Assembly: GCA_016790815.1 (NCBI GenBank)
Contig: JAEUOG010000013.1
Coordinates: 1 to 64,000, forward strand
Direction of reading: 5' to 3'
DNA length: 64,000 bases
DNA from: Dechloromonas sp.
GTDB lineage: Bacteria > Pseudomonadota > Gammaproteobacteria > Burkholderiales > Rhodocyclaceae
The notes beneath the pieces are model-generated. The model was not told the origin of the DNA and did not search any database. It worked only from the letters and a program-made list of their open reading frames with translations. Positions within the stretch are counted from its first letter, which is position 1. Each line of letters opens with the position of its first letter. The position numbers were made by a program, and so were the translations under genes. Shown here piece after piece: positions 8,666 through 19,822 of this stretch.

Positions 8666-10531
8666 ATGTCGTCACATAACAAGCAAGCCTTGCCGGCCAT
8701 TACGGTCGCTGCCATCGGGGTCGTCTTCGGCGACATCGGCACCAGCCCGCTTTACGCACTGAAAGAAATCTTCAACGGCCACCACCCGATCCCGGTCACC
8801 CCGGAAAGCATTCTCGGCATCCTGTCGCTGATCTTCTGGGCCATCGTCGTGTTGGTCACCCTCAAGTACGTGCTCATCATCATGCGCGCCGACAATCGCG
8901 GCGAGGGCGGCTCACTGGCCTTGCTGGCGCTGGTTACCGAAAAAGCCAGGAATCCGCGTCTGTCGTGGATCGTCACGCTGCTCGGCATTTTCGCCGCCGC
9001 GCTCTTCTACGGCGACAGCATGATCACCCCCGCCATTTCGGTGCTCTCTGCCGTCGAAGGCCTGGAAATCATCACGCCCGACCTCAAGCCCTATGTCATC
9101 CCCATCACGCTGGGCATCCTGACTGGCCTGTTCGCCATCCAGAAACACGGCACAGGCGCCATGGGCAAGCTCTTCGGCCCGGTCATGGTCGCCTGGTTTT
9201 CCGTTCTGGGCGTACTCGGCATCCTTCAGATTGCCCACAACCCGGCCGTCCTGCTCGCCCTCAACCCGCTGTTCGCCATCTTTTTCATCGCCGAGCACCC
9301 CGGCCTCGCCTTCCTTGCGCTGGGCTCCGTCGTGCTGGCCGTCACCGGCGGCGAAGCGCTGTACACCGACATGGGCCACTTCGGCCGCTTCCCGATCCGC
9401 CTGGCCTGGTTCGGCTTCGTCATGCCGGCGCTGGTTCTCAACTATTTTGGCCAGGGCGCGCTGTTGCTGGTCGAGCCAGGGGCCATCGCCAGCCCCTTCT
9501 TCCACCTCGCCCCCGACTGGGCACTGATCCCGATGGTGGGACTGGCCACCGCCGCTACCGTCATCGCCTCACAAGCGGTGATCTCCGGCGCCTTCTCGGT
9601 CGCCCGCCAGTCGATCCAGATGGGCCTGCTGCCGCGCATGCAGATCATCCACACCTCAGGCATGGAAGAAGGCCAGATTTACGTGCCCTTCACCAACTGG
9701 TCGCTCTATCTGGCCGTCGTCGCGCTCGTCGTCGGCTTCCAGAACTCCTCCAATCTAGCCGCCGCCTATGGCATCGCCGTCACCGGCACGATGCTCATCG
9801 ACACCATCCTCGTTGCCTTCGTCATGGCCCTGCTCTGGAAGTGGAACAAGTTTCTTGTCGCGCTCGTCGCCGGTTCGCTGCTCGTCGTCGACATCGCTTT
9901 CTTTGCCGCCAATGCCATCAAGATTCCCCAGGGTGGCTGGTTCCCGCTGGTCATCGGCCTGGTTTCCTTCACCGTACTGACCACCTGGCGCCGGGGCCGC
10001 AGCATGGTCTCCGAGGAAATGGCCAAGCACAGCATTCCGATGGACGACTTCATTGAATCCATCGACGGCGTACACCGCGTCTACGGCACGGCCATCTTCA
10101 TGACCAGCGCCAAGGATGGCGTGCCGCCGGCACTTCTCCACAACCTCAAGCACAACCAGGTGCTGCATGAACGGGTCGTGCTGGTCACCGTGCAGACCAT
10201 GCCGACGCCGCATGTAAACGACCTGGATCGCATCTACCTGCACGACATGAAGAAAGGCTTCAAGCGCCTGATCATCCGCTACGGCTTCATGGAAAGCCCG
10301 GATGTCCCCGGCGCACTTGAGCAGTGCCAGCGCTTCGGCGAAAGCTTCGACATGATGGAGACAACCTTCTACCTGTCGCGCGAAACCATTGTCCCCTCGA
10401 TGTCCCGCGGCATGCTGCCGATTCGTGCCCGGCTATTCGCCATAATGTCGAAAAATGCGACCAGCGCCAGCGACTTCTTCCACATTCCGACCAACCGCGT
10501 GGTCGAACTGGGTACCCAACTGGTTATCTGA
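8666..10531 (+). CDS. kup: Low-affinity potassium uptake protein Kup
   Basis: 621 residues. The N-terminal [14 protein letters not shown] is the Kup/HAK/KUP signature and is followed by about twelve membrane segments and a C-terminal cytoplasmic domain of roughly 150 residues. Kup proteins are K+/H+ symporters of the inner membrane. It is monocistronic, with a good intrinsic terminator 20 bp downstream. Confidence 0.95.
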   Translation: MSSHNKQALPAITVAAIGVVFGDIGTSPLYALKEIFNGHHPIPVTPESILGILSLIFWAIVVLVTLKYVLIIMRADNRGEGGSLALLALVTEKARNPRLSWIVTLLGIFAAALFYGDSMITPAISVLSAVEGLEIITPDLKPYVIPITLGILTGLFAIQKHGTGAMGKLFGPVMVAWFSVLGVLGILQIAHNPAVLLALNPLFAIFFIAEHPGLAFLALGSVVLAVTGGEALYTDMGHFGRFPIRLAWFGFVMPALVLNYFGQGALLLVEPGAIASPFFHLAPDWALIPMVGLATAATVIASQAVISGAFSVARQSIQMGLLPRMQIIHTSGMEEGQIYVPFTNWSLYLAVVALVVGFQNSSNLAAAYGIAVTGTMLIDTILVAFVMALLWKWNKFLVALVAGSLLVVDIAFFAANAIKIPQGGWFPLVIGLVSFTVLTTWRRGRSMVSEEMAKHSIPMDDFIESIDGVHRVYGTAIFMTSAKDGVPPALLHNLKHNQVLHERVVLVTVQTMPTPHVNDLDRIYLHDMKKGFKRLIIRYGFMESPDVPGALEQCQRFGESFDMMETTFYLSRETIVPSMSRGMLPIRARLFAIMSKNATSASDFFHIPTNRVVELGTQLVI

Positions 10532-10551
10532 GCGACTTCCAGAACGATCGA

Positions 10552-10579
10552 CGCCCTGCCCTTCCAGGCAGGGCGTTTT
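10552..10579 (+). terminator. Rho-independent terminator after kup
   Basis: A 9-bp perfect GC stem, CGCCCTGCC (10552-10560) and GGCAGGGCG (10567-10575), with a 6-nt loop, followed by TTTTC. Confidence 0.85.
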
Positions 10580-10690
10580 CATTGGTGGCATGCGGCCTCT
10601 CCATCAGCAAAAACTGAAACTAGCGCAGATCAAGGTTGTCTGAGGTACAAGTAGCAACAATCGCCCGACCAACCTTTTCAGGATGCCCGA

Positions 10691-11164
10691 ATGAAACGTC
10701 TGCTCCCGCTCATCTTCCTGGCCAACCTTGCCTTCCCGGCCACCGCCGAAGTCCAGAGCTACGACCAGCCTATCCACGACGCCGCTCGCGCCAGCAATGG
10801 CGACGACGTTCGCCGCCTGCTCAAGGCTGACCCGAAACAGCGTGAAGCACGCACTGCGCAGGGCTCGACACCCCTGCACCTTGCCGCCACCAACCCGGAC
10901 ACCACGGCCATGCAGGCGCTCATTGCCGCCGGCGCCAATGTCATGGCCCGCGACAACGAGGGCGCCACGCCGCTGCATATGGCCGCCTATTCGAGCCGGG
11001 CGAAAAATGTCCAGATACTTCTGGAGGCTGGCGCCGACCCTAGCGCCAAGACCGACAACGGCCGCGATGCGGGCTCGATGGCCCGCAAGGTCAAGGCCGA
11101 CGAAGCCGCCGGCGTCCTCTCGCTGTGGGTACTCAAGGGCTGCAAGGCCGGCAAGCCATGCTGA
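10691..11164 (+). CDS. Secreted ankyrin-repeat protein
   Basis: 157 residues with a signal peptide (about 1-19, cleavage near FPATAEV). Three to four ankyrin units follow: IHDAARASNGDDVRRLLKAD, then G-S-T-P-L-H-L-A-A and E-G-A-T-P-L-H-M-A-A repeats. It is probably a periplasmic protein-interaction module. The stop overlaps the start of the DUF411 gene by 7 bp, so the two are translationally coupled. The partner is unknown. Confidence 0.82.
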   Translation: MKRLLPLIFLANLAFPATAEVQSYDQPIHDAARASNGDDVRRLLKADPKQREARTAQGSTPLHLAATNPDTTAMQALIAAGANVMARDNEGATPLHMAAYSSRAKNVQILLEAGADPSAKTDNGRDAGSMARKVKADEAAGVLSLWVLKGCKAGKPC

Positions 11165-11655
11165 GAGCCTCAGCCCTGCTCTTTGTACTGATCGCGGGAA
11201 ATGCCAACGCCGAAACGGCAGTACATTTACCTTCCGTTGAAGTCTTCACACCGCCGGTATGCCTGACCTGTATTGAATGGGCTGAGCATCTGCGCCAGAA
11301 CGGTTTTCCGGTCAAAGTGACGGCGACGGCTGACATGGACGCGCTAAAACGCCGCCTGAAAGTGCCGAAGGACATGGAGTCGGTGCCCAGCGCGCTGGTC
11401 GCCGGCTATTTCGTCGAAGGCCATGTGCCGGCCGAAGACATAAAGCAACTGCTGATCGAGAAACCGCCTGCACTCGGTCTCGCCGTTCCCGGTCTGCCTC
11501 AGGGCGCCCCCGGCCGGGAATTCTCGAACCCGACTTGCGAAACGGCCTGCACGATGCTGGACAAGGAAGGCGTCGAGCAGACCGTCCGCCGCGAATTTTT
11601 CGAAACATTTCTGGTTGACCGCAAGGGCAAGCCGTCCCGTTTCGCCCGCCACTGA
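11158..11655 (+). CDS. DUF411-like periplasmic metal-binding protein
   Basis: 165 residues with a signal peptide (about 1-19). The DUF411 core is present: VEVFTPPVCLTCIEWAEHL with a CxxC pair, then SALVAGYFVEGHVPAEDIKQLL and GLAVPGLPQGAPG. DUF411 proteins are usually linked to copper or other metal handling. A C-terminal extension carries a further Cys pair (NPTCETACTML). It overlaps the ankyrin gene. Metal and partner are not determinable from sequence. Confidence 0.78.
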   Translation: MLRASALLFVLIAGNANAETAVHLPSVEVFTPPVCLTCIEWAEHLRQNGFPVKVTATADMDALKRRLKVPKDMESVPSALVAGYFVEGHVPAEDIKQLLIEKPPALGLAVPGLPQGAPGREFSNPTCETACTMLDKEGVEQTVRREFFETFLVDRKGKPSRFARH

Positions 11656-11658
11656 AGG

Positions 11659-11682
11659 CCCGTCCAAAATTGACGGGTTTCC
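11659..11682 (+). terminator. Probable terminator after the ankyrin/DUF411 pair
   Basis: CCCGTC (11659-11664) and GACGGG (11672-11677) form a 6-bp stem with a 7-nt loop followed by TTTCC. The short U tract makes it a moderate call. Confidence 0.5.
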
Positions 11683-11715
11683 AACTTTGAACTGAGGATT
11701 CCTGTCGAGCCGGAG

Positions 11716-12198
11716 TTACTTTCTCCACTTGGCCCAGGGGTCGGGGTCGGTGTCGCTGCTGACGATGGGTTTGGAAACGTTCGAGGTTCTCTTGGCTGAC
11801 GCGGTGCGCTGGCTTTTTTCCTGGTCGTGCCGGGCCGCTTTCCGGGCGCGCTTTTCCCGCAATCGATCGGCATCTTCCAAGCTCAATTCGGCGGGCGGTC
11901 CCGGTATCTGGTTCGGCGGCACGATGCGGTCCCGGGGCGGGAGCTCAAACTGCTCGTCCGATGCCCGAGGCAGGCTCTTGAACTTGTACAGGTAGAAGGC
12001 TTCAACCTTCTCCCGCGCCCAATCGGTCTTTTTGAGGAATTTGACGGCGGACTCGATGCTCGGGTTGTTGTTGAAGCAGTTGATGTTCAGATAGGCAAAC
12101 AGAATCTCAAAGCTGTAGTGATCGACGATCTCAATAAGCAGGTTTTTCAAACTGAGCCCATGCAGCGGGTTGTTCTGATAATTGATTTCGTCACTCAT
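11716..12198 (-). CDS. VF530 family DNA-binding protein with charged tail
   Basis: 160 residues. Residues about 8-72 ([20 protein letters not shown], then the [19 protein letters not shown] segment and [14 protein letters not shown]) match the small VF530/DUF2132 DNA-binding family, which normally ends near residue 75. The remaining ~85 residues are Pro- and then Lys/Arg-rich and look disordered, so this is an extended version. Target and role are unknown. Confidence 0.75.
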   Translation of the reverse strand: MSDEINYQNNPLHGLSLKNLLIEIVDHYSFEILFAYLNINCFNNNPSIESAVKFLKKTDWAREKVEAFYLYKFKSLPRASDEQFELPPRDRIVPPNQIPGPPAELSLEDADRLREKRARKAARHDQEKSQRTASAKRTSNVSKPIVSSDTDPDPWAKWRK

Positions 12199-12334
12199 GC
12201 TGTTGCCCGACCAGAAGTTAAGGCCGGCATTATACCGACCGCCATCCCGCTCGTTTCGCTGCGTGCCGTCCGCTCTTGCTGCGCAGGCGGATTAGGCTGA
12301 AACTGTTGCCCCCGCCACCTGAAGAGCTTGCGCC

Positions 12335-12670
12335 ATGGAACAGACGCTCCCCGAAAACCACCCCGACATGATCAGGATCGTGCAAGCCGCTCATCGCGAC
12401 ATCGCGCCCAAACTGCCGAAAGGCCAGGCCAACTCGCTGGCAAACGCCCTCGCCTCGGCGCTGGGCAACGCCCCGGGCAACGACGAGGATCTCGAGAACA
12501 TCGAGTTCCTGGTATATGTCCTGTCGGTCAATCGTGCCTCTGGCGACATCGATGACGACGCCTTCGAGCGACTGCTCCAGCGCATCGAAACGCAGAAAGG
12601 CCGGGCCGAACTGACACGCCAATTTACCGAAGAACTCGAAGCAGAGCACGGCTACGAGGAAGAGGACTGA
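12335..12670 (+). CDS. Small acidic helical protein of unknown function
   Basis: 111 residues, not recognised. It appears fully alpha-helical, has no signal or membrane segment and is strongly acidic at the end (ELEAEHGYEEED). Codon usage fits the neighbours and the reading frame is well separated from both flanking genes, so it is probably real. Confidence 0.55.
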   Translation: MEQTLPENHPDMIRIVQAAHRDIAPKLPKGQANSLANALASALGNAPGNDEDLENIEFLVYVLSVNRASGDIDDDAFERLLQRIETQKGRAELTRQFTEELEAEHGYEEED

Positions 12671-12807
12671 GTCCGCAACACCATCGGAACCACGGCGCTG
12701 TCATGAAGCGCAATTGCAGCGTTACACGCTGCTACACGATGGACGTCATCGCAAACGGCAGCATGATCGTTAAGCAGATACAGCACGACAAACCCTGCGG
12801 AGAGATC

Positions 12808-13083
12808 ATGATCCACAACCCGAATACCGAATCGACACTGTTCATCGAGTCGCTCAAGAGCGCTGGTGTCGCCATCAGCAAGGAGCGCGAAGTCATCGAG
12901 CGCCTCGAAGAAGCCCGTGAATGGCACTTCGCCTTCACGACGCTGGTCAAACAGGGCGACCGCATCGGCATCAGCTTCATGGCCAATCCCGGCCTCAAGT
13001 CGGCTGAACTGCGGCGCGTGTTTGCCCAATACCATTTTCCAGACCAAGCCGAATCCATCTTCGAATCGAAGCTGCTGCACTGA
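12808..13083 (+). CDS. Small hypothetical protein
   Basis: 91 residues from ATG 12808, chosen because GGAGAG lies just upstream; in-frame ATGs at 12703, 12739 and 12763 would add an N-terminus with no evident coding character. Mixed alpha/beta, no signal, no recognised domain. It ends 24 bp before the convergent oxidoreductase gene. Confidence 0.5.
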   Translation: MIHNPNTESTLFIESLKSAGVAISKEREVIERLEEAREWHFAFTTLVKQGDRIGISFMANPGLKSAELRRVFAQYHFPDQAESIFESKLLH

Positions 13084-13107
13084 AAACGCCCAATACCGCC
13101 CTGGCTG

Positions 13108-14363
13108 TCAGGGTCGCAGAAAGTCGCGGTACATGGCCTCGGCCCAGGCGACATCCTCGCCGGCCGGATTGGGTTCGCGGGTCTGTTTGACCTGCTGCAT
13201 CAGGAATCCGTCGCCGCGCTGACGGTAGCTGGTGTCGATGCGGGTGTATTCGAGCGGTTCGACGCTGCTCACCACATGGCAGACGCTTTCCGGCAAGAGT
13301 GCCGGGAAGGTTTTGCCGGAAACGCTGGCGGCGATCTGGCGGGCGACGATCGCGCCCATGCGATTGGCGACATGTCCGGTCTTCGGGTAATGGCCGAACA
13401 GCGGCGACACCAGCCCGGCAGCGTCGCCGATGATGAAAACGCGTTCGTCAGCCACACTACGGAACCCGAGTCCCCCCTGATCCGCCCAGCCGGTCGCATT
13501 CCCCCCATCATCGCGACGAATAAGCCCGGCCTGCCAGAGCAGATCGGCCGCTTCCTGCGGTGGACAGATCAAGGCCTCGTCGAAACGGATGTCATCGGTA
13601 TCGGTCGTTACCGTCTTGCGCGCCGCATCGACCTGACGAACACTGGCGTGATCGAGGTAGGTAATTTGCGCCTTGAAGCGGTCGAGCAATATGGACCTGA
13701 AGGCCGGCATCATTGGATTGGGGTCGATGATGACCAGCTTGCCGGGAATTTTCTGCGTCTTGAGCCACCACGCGATGAGCATCGCCCTCTCGTAGGGCGC
13801 CGGCGGGCAACGGTAAGGTGCCGGCGGAATGGTCATGAGCATGTCACCACCCTTGAAACCGGCCAGGCGTTTCTTGAGCGCAGGCAGCTCGGCGGCGTTG
13901 AGCATGGCGCCGGAATGCCGCTGGCGCAGGTCGGCCACTGCTTTCGGATCATCGACCTGCCAGGCAGCGTAGTTTTCCCGAATGCCTGGCGCCAGGATCA
14001 GCCAGTCGTATGGCAGCCGACCGGTGCTGGTTGTCACCGTGCGCTGCGCGCGATCAATGCTGTCCACGCTCGCTTGAACGAAACGATAGCCCCAGTTGGC
14101 GGCGACTGCGGCGTAGTCACGCGTTTCGATGTTGCTGGCGCCGTGATCTACCAGCCAGCGGTTACTCAGCGCGAACGATGCGAATGCAGTCTGACGGTCG
14201 ACAAGCGTGACGTCGATCTCCGGGGCCAGCCGGCGAAGATGGCTGGCAGCCGACAGCCCCCCCCAGCCGCCACCGACAATGACGACCCGCTCGCCGGCAG
14301 CGCGCAACGGCCTGACCAGTGGCAGCAGGCCGGCCGCGATGAGGAATTGGCGACGAGTCGCTT

Positions 14364-14367
<4 letters not shown>
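13108..14367 (-). CDS. Tat-exported FAD/NAD(P) oxidoreductase (FccB/sulfide dehydrogenase-like)
   Basis: 419 residues. A twin-arginine signal (TRRQFLIAAGLL) precedes the FAD dinucleotide-binding motif VVIVGGGWGGLSA (28-40) and the second FAD motif VFIIGDAAG (310-318). The PYRCPPAPYERA segment, with Cys187, corresponds to the redox-active region of flavocytochrome c sulfide dehydrogenase flavoprotein subunits. I could not confidently place the partner cysteine. The start overlaps the end of the upstream ABC permease (ATGA), so it is the last gene of the efflux operon. No cytochrome c subunit is adjacent, so the electron acceptor is unclear. Confidence 0.75.
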
Positions 14368-15584
<1,217 letters not shown>

Positions 15585-15618
15585 GGCGAAACCTCACGCA
15601 GACGGGGTTTTTCGGCTT

Positions 15619-15654
15619 GCCACGGTCGACCGGAAAAAACGGCCAAAATTGAAA
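15619..15654 (-). repeat. Dispersed ~36-nt repeat, copy C (inside an operon)
   Basis: Reads GCCACGGTCGACCGG, then an A run, then GGCCAAAATTGAAA on the plus strand. It lies 9 bp beyond the ATPase stop and 34 bp before the permease start, splitting an otherwise tightly packed operon. The core has become a perfect palindrome, CGGTCGACCG. Confidence 0.82.
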
Positions 15655-15663
15655 TGCTCGCGC

Positions 15664-16389
15664 TCATGCCGTCGCCTGCTCAGTCAGATGATCGCTGACG
15701 ATCTGGCCGTCCAAAAACTTGACCTGCCGCTTGGCATGCGCCGCGATGTCCGGCTCGTGCGTGACGAGCACGATGGTGATGCCCTCGGCGTTGAGCTCCT
15801 CGAACAGCCGCATGATTTCCTCGCTGGTGTGGCTGTCGAGGTTGCCGGTCGGCTCGTCGGCGAGGATCAGGCGAGGCGAATTGACCAGCGCCCGGGCAAT
15901 CGCCACGCGCTGCTGCTGTCCGCCGGAAATCCGGTTGGGCAGGGACTCGGCGTATTTGCCCAGCCCCACCTTGTCGAGCATGGCCCGCGCCTTGGCCCGC
16001 CGCGTTTCCTTGTCCACGCCGGCATAAACCAGCGGCAGGGCGACGTTGTCCTGCAAACTCATGCGCGGCAACAGGTTGAAGCCCTGAAAAACGAAGCCCA
16101 GCGTGCGATTGCGCAGGATGGCCAGGGCGTCCTTGTCCATGTGCGCGACGTTCGATCCGGCCAGGAAAAAATCGCCCATGGTCGGCGTATCGAGGCAGCC
16201 GAGCAGGTTCATGAAGGTCGACTTTCCCGAGCCGGACGGGCCCATGATGGCGATGAACTCACCCGCCCGAATCTCCAGGTTGACGCCCTTCAGCGCCGGG
16301 AAAAGCCCGGCTGCCGTTTCATAGGATTTGCCCAGGCCAGCCACGCGAATGACCGACTGGATAACCGGTTCATTTGCCAACTGAGCCAT
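15664..16389 (-). CDS. MacB-like ABC transporter ATP-binding protein
   Basis: 241 residues. Walker [11 protein letters not shown]-loop in [11 protein letters not shown], signature [14 protein letters not shown], Walker [13 protein letters not shown] and the switch His in LVTHEPD are all present. It belongs to the MacB/LolD/FtsE group of mechanotransmission ATPases. The start overlaps the stop of the adaptor gene (TGATG), so translation is coupled to it. Confidence 0.92.
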   Translation of the reverse strand: MAQLANEPVIQSVIRVAGLGKSYETAAGLFPALKGVNLEIRAGEFIAIMGPSGSGKSTFMNLLGCLDTPTMGDFFLAGSNVAHMDKDALAILRNRTLGFVFQGFNLLPRMSLQDNVALPLVYAGVDKETRRAKARAMLDKVGLGKYAESLPNRISGGQQQRVAIARALVNSPRLILADEPTGNLDSHTSEEIMRLFEELNAEGITIVLVTHEPDIAAHAKRQVKFLDGQIVSDHLTEQATA

Positions 16390-17639
16390 CAGAACATCCG
16401 CATGCCGACGCTGGACGGCTTGCCCGGTGTGGCGCCGCCGTTCTCGCCGGTGACGATGCGCTCGCCCTCCTTCAGCTCGCCACCGACGATCTCGGTGTTC
16501 CGGTTGTCGGTGATGCCAAGCTGGACGCTGACCGGCTTCAGCTCATCACCGGCCAGAACATGCAGCGTACCGCTCTGGCCATCGCGCTTCTTGCCCTTGC
16601 CGGCGCCGGCCTTGGCACCACCGCCATCGGCCCCGGCGCCCATGCCCGGAGCTGCGCTGGAGGCTCCTGCGGTCGACGGCGATTTTTGCCCGTTTTCCGG
16701 CTTCTTGTCGCCCGCCTCGGCCGGCTTGAAACGAAGCGCGGCATTCGGTACGAGCAGCACGCCCTCGCGTTTCTGCACGCCGATATTGACGTAGGCCGTC
16801 ATGCCCGGCAGCAGCACCTGCTCCGGGTTGGCGACGTTGATGCGCACGTTGTAGGTCACCACATTCTGCTGGTTGGTCGGGTTCAGGCGAATCTGCTGCA
16901 CCTCGCCCACGAAACTGCGGCTGGGGAAGGCATCGACCGTGAAGCGCGCCTTCTGGCCTTCGCGGATGTTGCCGATGTCGGCCTCGGCGAAGCTCGTGTC
17001 GATGCGCATTTCGGAAAGATCCTGGGCAATCTTGATCAGCGTCGGCGTCTGGAAGCTGGCCGCCACCGTCTGACCCAGATCGACCACGCGGTCGATGACC
17101 ACGCCATCGACCGGGGAGCGGATCACCGTGAAATTGAGGTTGGCCCGGTCGCGCTCGTTCTGCGCCCGGGCCAGCGCCAGTTGCGCCCGGGCCGATTTCA
17201 GCGCCTGGCTGGACTGGTCGTATTCCTGTTTCGAGACGTATTCCTGCTTGAGCAGCAACTTCATGCGCGCCTCGTTGGCCTGCGCCAGTTCCAGCGTCGC
17301 CTGGGCGTTAACCACGTTCGCCGCACTCTGCCGCTCGGTGGCCGAAACCAGCGCGTCGTCGAGTTCGAGCAGCGGCTGGCCCTTTTTCACCTTGTCGTTG
17401 AAATCGACGTAGAGCTTGCGCACCGTGCCCGACACCTGCGTGCCGACGCTGATCAGCACCACCGGGTTCAGCGTGCCGTTGGCCGAGACAGTCTGCGTAA
17501 CGTCGCCCTTCTCCACCACCGCCAGCTTGTAGCGGGTTTCCGGGTTCTGCGCCGCGCGCTGCTTGCTGTACCAGACACCGCCGCCGATCAGGCCGGCGAT
17601 CACGGTGACGCCGAGCAGAATCTTGCCTATGGATTTCAT
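16389..17639 (-). CDS. MacA-like periplasmic adaptor (membrane fusion protein)
   Basis: 416 residues. One N-terminal anchor helix (about 5-24), a lipoyl/barrel-sandwich region (VGTQVSGTVRKLYVDF), a long coiled-coil hairpin (about 95-165) and a beta-barrel domain (IRSPVDGVVI) are visible. A low-complexity Gly/Ala/Lys insert occurs at about 315-350, before the last membrane-proximal domain; most MacA proteins lack it. It bridges the inner-membrane ABC pump to the TolC-like channel encoded upstream. Confidence 0.88.
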   Translation of the reverse strand: MKSIGKILLGVTVIAGLIGGGVWYSKQRAAQNPETRYKLAVVEKGDVTQTVSANGTLNPVVLISVGTQVSGTVRKLYVDFNDKVKKGQPLLELDDALVSATERQSAANVVNAQATLELAQANEARMKLLLKQEYVSKQEYDQSSQALKSARAQLALARAQNERDRANLNFTVIRSPVDGVVIDRVVDLGQTVAASFQTPTLIKIAQDLSEMRIDTSFAEADIGNIREGQKARFTVDAFPSRSFVGEVQQIRLNPTNQQNVVTYNVRINVANPEQVLLPGMTAYVNIGVQKREGVLLVPNAALRFKPAEAGDKKPENGQKSPSTAGASSAAPGMGAGADGGGAKAGAGKGKKRDGQSGTLHVLAGDELKPVSVQLGITDNRNTEIVGGELKEGERIVTGENGGATPGKPSSVGMRMF

Positions 17640-19024
17640 CGTGTTCCCTCCGCCGCCGGTTGCAGCAGCGTGTAATCGAGCGCGCCCATGGACTGAGCCA
17701 GCGTGGCGCGATAAACATTCCAGTCGAGTTGTGCCTGAATGCGTTGCAGGCGGGCGCTGGCCAGCGCGCTCTGCGCCGACAGCAGATCAAGCACGGTACC
17801 AACGCCAGCCTTGTAACGGCCGAGCGCCACGCGCTCCGACTGCTCGGCGCTGGCCACCAGATCGGCTGCCGTCTTCAGGCTTTGCGTCGCCGTCGTCAGG
17901 CTCTGGTAGGCCCGCCAGACGTCGAGGGCAATCTGGTTTTTGATGCGGTCGCGCTGTGCGGCACGCACATCGGCCTGCGCCGCGGCTGAGCGCACGCGGT
18001 AAGTGGTGTCGAAACCACTAAAAAGCGGCACGTTGAGCGTCAGGCCAATGCTGCCACCTTGCGTGACGACGCCAGCACTGTTCTGCCAGCTTGGCCCGGC
18101 CGCCAACGATACGGTCGGCCTGCCCTGGGCGCGGGCCAGATCGACGCTGGCCTCGGCTGCCTTGAGCTGGGCCTCGGCCGCCTTGAGGTCAGGCCGCCGC
18201 ACCAGCGCCTCGGCGATCAGTGCATCGATTTCCTTCTGGAAAGCCAGTTCTGGCGGCATTGCCGGCATGGCGGCCAGCACAATCGGCTGTTGTGCGGCAA
18301 AACCGAGGGCATTGGCCAGGGCTCCCAAGGCGTTACGCGCCTCACCCTCTGCCCGGATGCGATTCAGCGTCGCCTGCGACAGCGCGGTCTGCGCCTGCAG
18401 GCGGTCCGCCGGCGTCGCGACACCAACGCCGTAGCGAGCGTCAGCAGCCTGATAGCTCTCGCGCGCCGAACGCTCGGCCTCCGTTGCCGAAACCACAGCC
18501 GCCTGCGTCGCCTGCGCCGAGTAGTAAGTCTGCAACGCGGCGAGAAACAGCGACTGGACCATCGCGTCCTGCGTCGCCGCAGCCGCATTGAGCAACTGCT
18601 GCGCATTCTCGACATTGGCAGAGCGCTGGCCGAAATCGAGCAGCAGCAAGGAGAGCGTGAGTGCGGCGGAGCGCCGATTGAACGAACCGTCGTCATACTG
18701 AAAACGTGTGACGTTGGCGCTGCCATCAAGATTCGGCAACCAGCCCGCCTTGGCAACACCGACCAGCGCCGCCTGCACCCGCGCCGAGGCCCACACTTCA
18801 CGCGTTTGCGGGTGGTTGCACAGCGCCAGGTCCACAGCATCCAGGGCTGTCAGCGCCGTTGCCGGCATCGCGGTGGCACAGGGCGCTTCGCCGACCCGCC
18901 CGGCCAGGCTGGGCGACACCTTGAGCGGTGCCATGGCGTCCGTTGAAAATGGATCATCGAGCCCGCCAGCCCACGCCGGCAGGACTGCTGCGGTCAACAG
19001 GAAGAAACCGGGTAAAAATCGCAT
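17636..19024 (-). CDS. TolC-like outer membrane efflux protein
   Basis: 462 residues from ATG 19024, which begins a clear signal peptide ending near PAWAGG. Two repeated outer-membrane-efflux (OEP) halves are visible with long helices and the RYKAGVGTVLDLLSAQSALA motif in the second, paralleled by RYGVGVATPADRLQAQTALS in the first. It is the first gene of the five-gene operon and overlaps the adaptor gene by 4 bp. An extension to 19102 adds no signal-like sequence. Confidence 0.88.
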   Translation of the reverse strand: MRFLPGFFLLTAAVLPAWAGGLDDPFSTDAMAPLKVSPSLAGRVGEAPCATAMPATALTALDAVDLALCNHPQTREVWASARVQAALVGVAKAGWLPNLDGSANVTRFQYDDGSFNRRSAALTLSLLLLDFGQRSANVENAQQLLNAAAATQDAMVQSLFLAALQTYYSAQATQAAVVSATEAERSARESYQAADARYGVGVATPADRLQAQTALSQATLNRIRAEGEARNALGALANALGFAAQQPIVLAAMPAMPPELAFQKEIDALIAEALVRRPDLKAAEAQLKAAEASVDLARAQGRPTVSLAAGPSWQNSAGVVTQGGSIGLTLNVPLFSGFDTTYRVRSAAAQADVRAAQRDRIKNQIALDVWRAYQSLTTATQSLKTAADLVASAEQSERVALGRYKAGVGTVLDLLSAQSALASARLQRIQAQLDWNVYRATLAQSMGALDYTLLQPAAEGTR

Positions 19025-19157
19025 GACCGCCAGTTTAGCCTTACCGGAAAAAACAGTCGTTACAGTTTGTTTCCGGAACTGACTCACCCACCCCGGGGGC
19101 ACACTGCGTTAACACGAGTAAAGCGCTGATATGGCGACCACACCGCCCGCCCCATCG

Positions 19158-19652
19158 TCACCCACCGTGCAGCATCGCACGCTGAATGTCCGATTCGAGC
19201 ACCTGGGTATCGACGCCGCTTAGCCGACCAAGGATGATTTCCTCAACGGCCTGCTCCAACGACTGGGTGGCGGCCCGCTCATCCAGCGGACTCAAGCCGT
19301 CGCGAAACGCGATCCACTGGGCAACCGTAATTTCCTGTGCCGTCAGCCCGGTTGGGACCCCCTCCGGCAGGTCGAGGCCCAGTTCTATCAACTGGCGCAC
19401 AATCTCTTTTCGTCCGCCACGAATCGCCATTTTCAACGGCGATGTCGTCACCGTGTTGTCCGGCAGATTGACGACGAATCCGTGTGCAAATAACGCCCTG
19501 ACAATATCGGCTTGGCCGAGAAAACAGGCCATGCCCATGGCCAAACCGTCAGGACCTGCACGCTCATGCGCAGGGTCGGCAGCGAGCGCAGCATGAACGC
19601 TGGACAGGTTTCCGGCTCTGATTGCTTTGATAAGGTCTGGCTGATCGGTCAT
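19158..19652 (-). CDS. Ankyrin-repeat-like cytoplasmic protein
   Basis: 164 residues, no signal peptide. The first 90 residues show ankyrin-type units (LIKAIRAGNLSSVHAALAAD, then GLAMGMACFLGQADIVRALF and SPLKMAIRGGRKEIVRQLI). The C-terminal half is unassigned. It stands alone between the efflux operon and pyrD; no function is evident. Confidence 0.7.
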   Translation of the reverse strand: MTDQPDLIKAIRAGNLSSVHAALAADPAHERAGPDGLAMGMACFLGQADIVRALFAHGFVVNLPDNTVTTSPLKMAIRGGRKEIVRQLIELGLDLPEGVPTGLTAQEITVAQWIAFRDGLSPLDERAATQSLEQAVEEIILGRLSGVDTQVLESDIQRAMLHGG

Positions 19653-19822
19653 CGGATCAAACGAAAAGCACGGTTACAGTGAAAGCATGTTAGCTGACTG
19701 TCAGCATTGCGTCTGTGATGCATTCCACTAATCCGCCTTGCCATGGCGAGAAGGACCGCCACCCACTTTCTATCGTCGCCAGCCCAAATCGCGGCATGCA
19801 TTGCGGTAAAATGCCGCCCACT

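Noticed and set aside
18989..19023. Weak repeat-like match in the signal peptide of the TolC-like protein
   Set aside because: Only the CTGCGGTCAAC end agrees; the rest is ordinary signal-peptide coding sequence.
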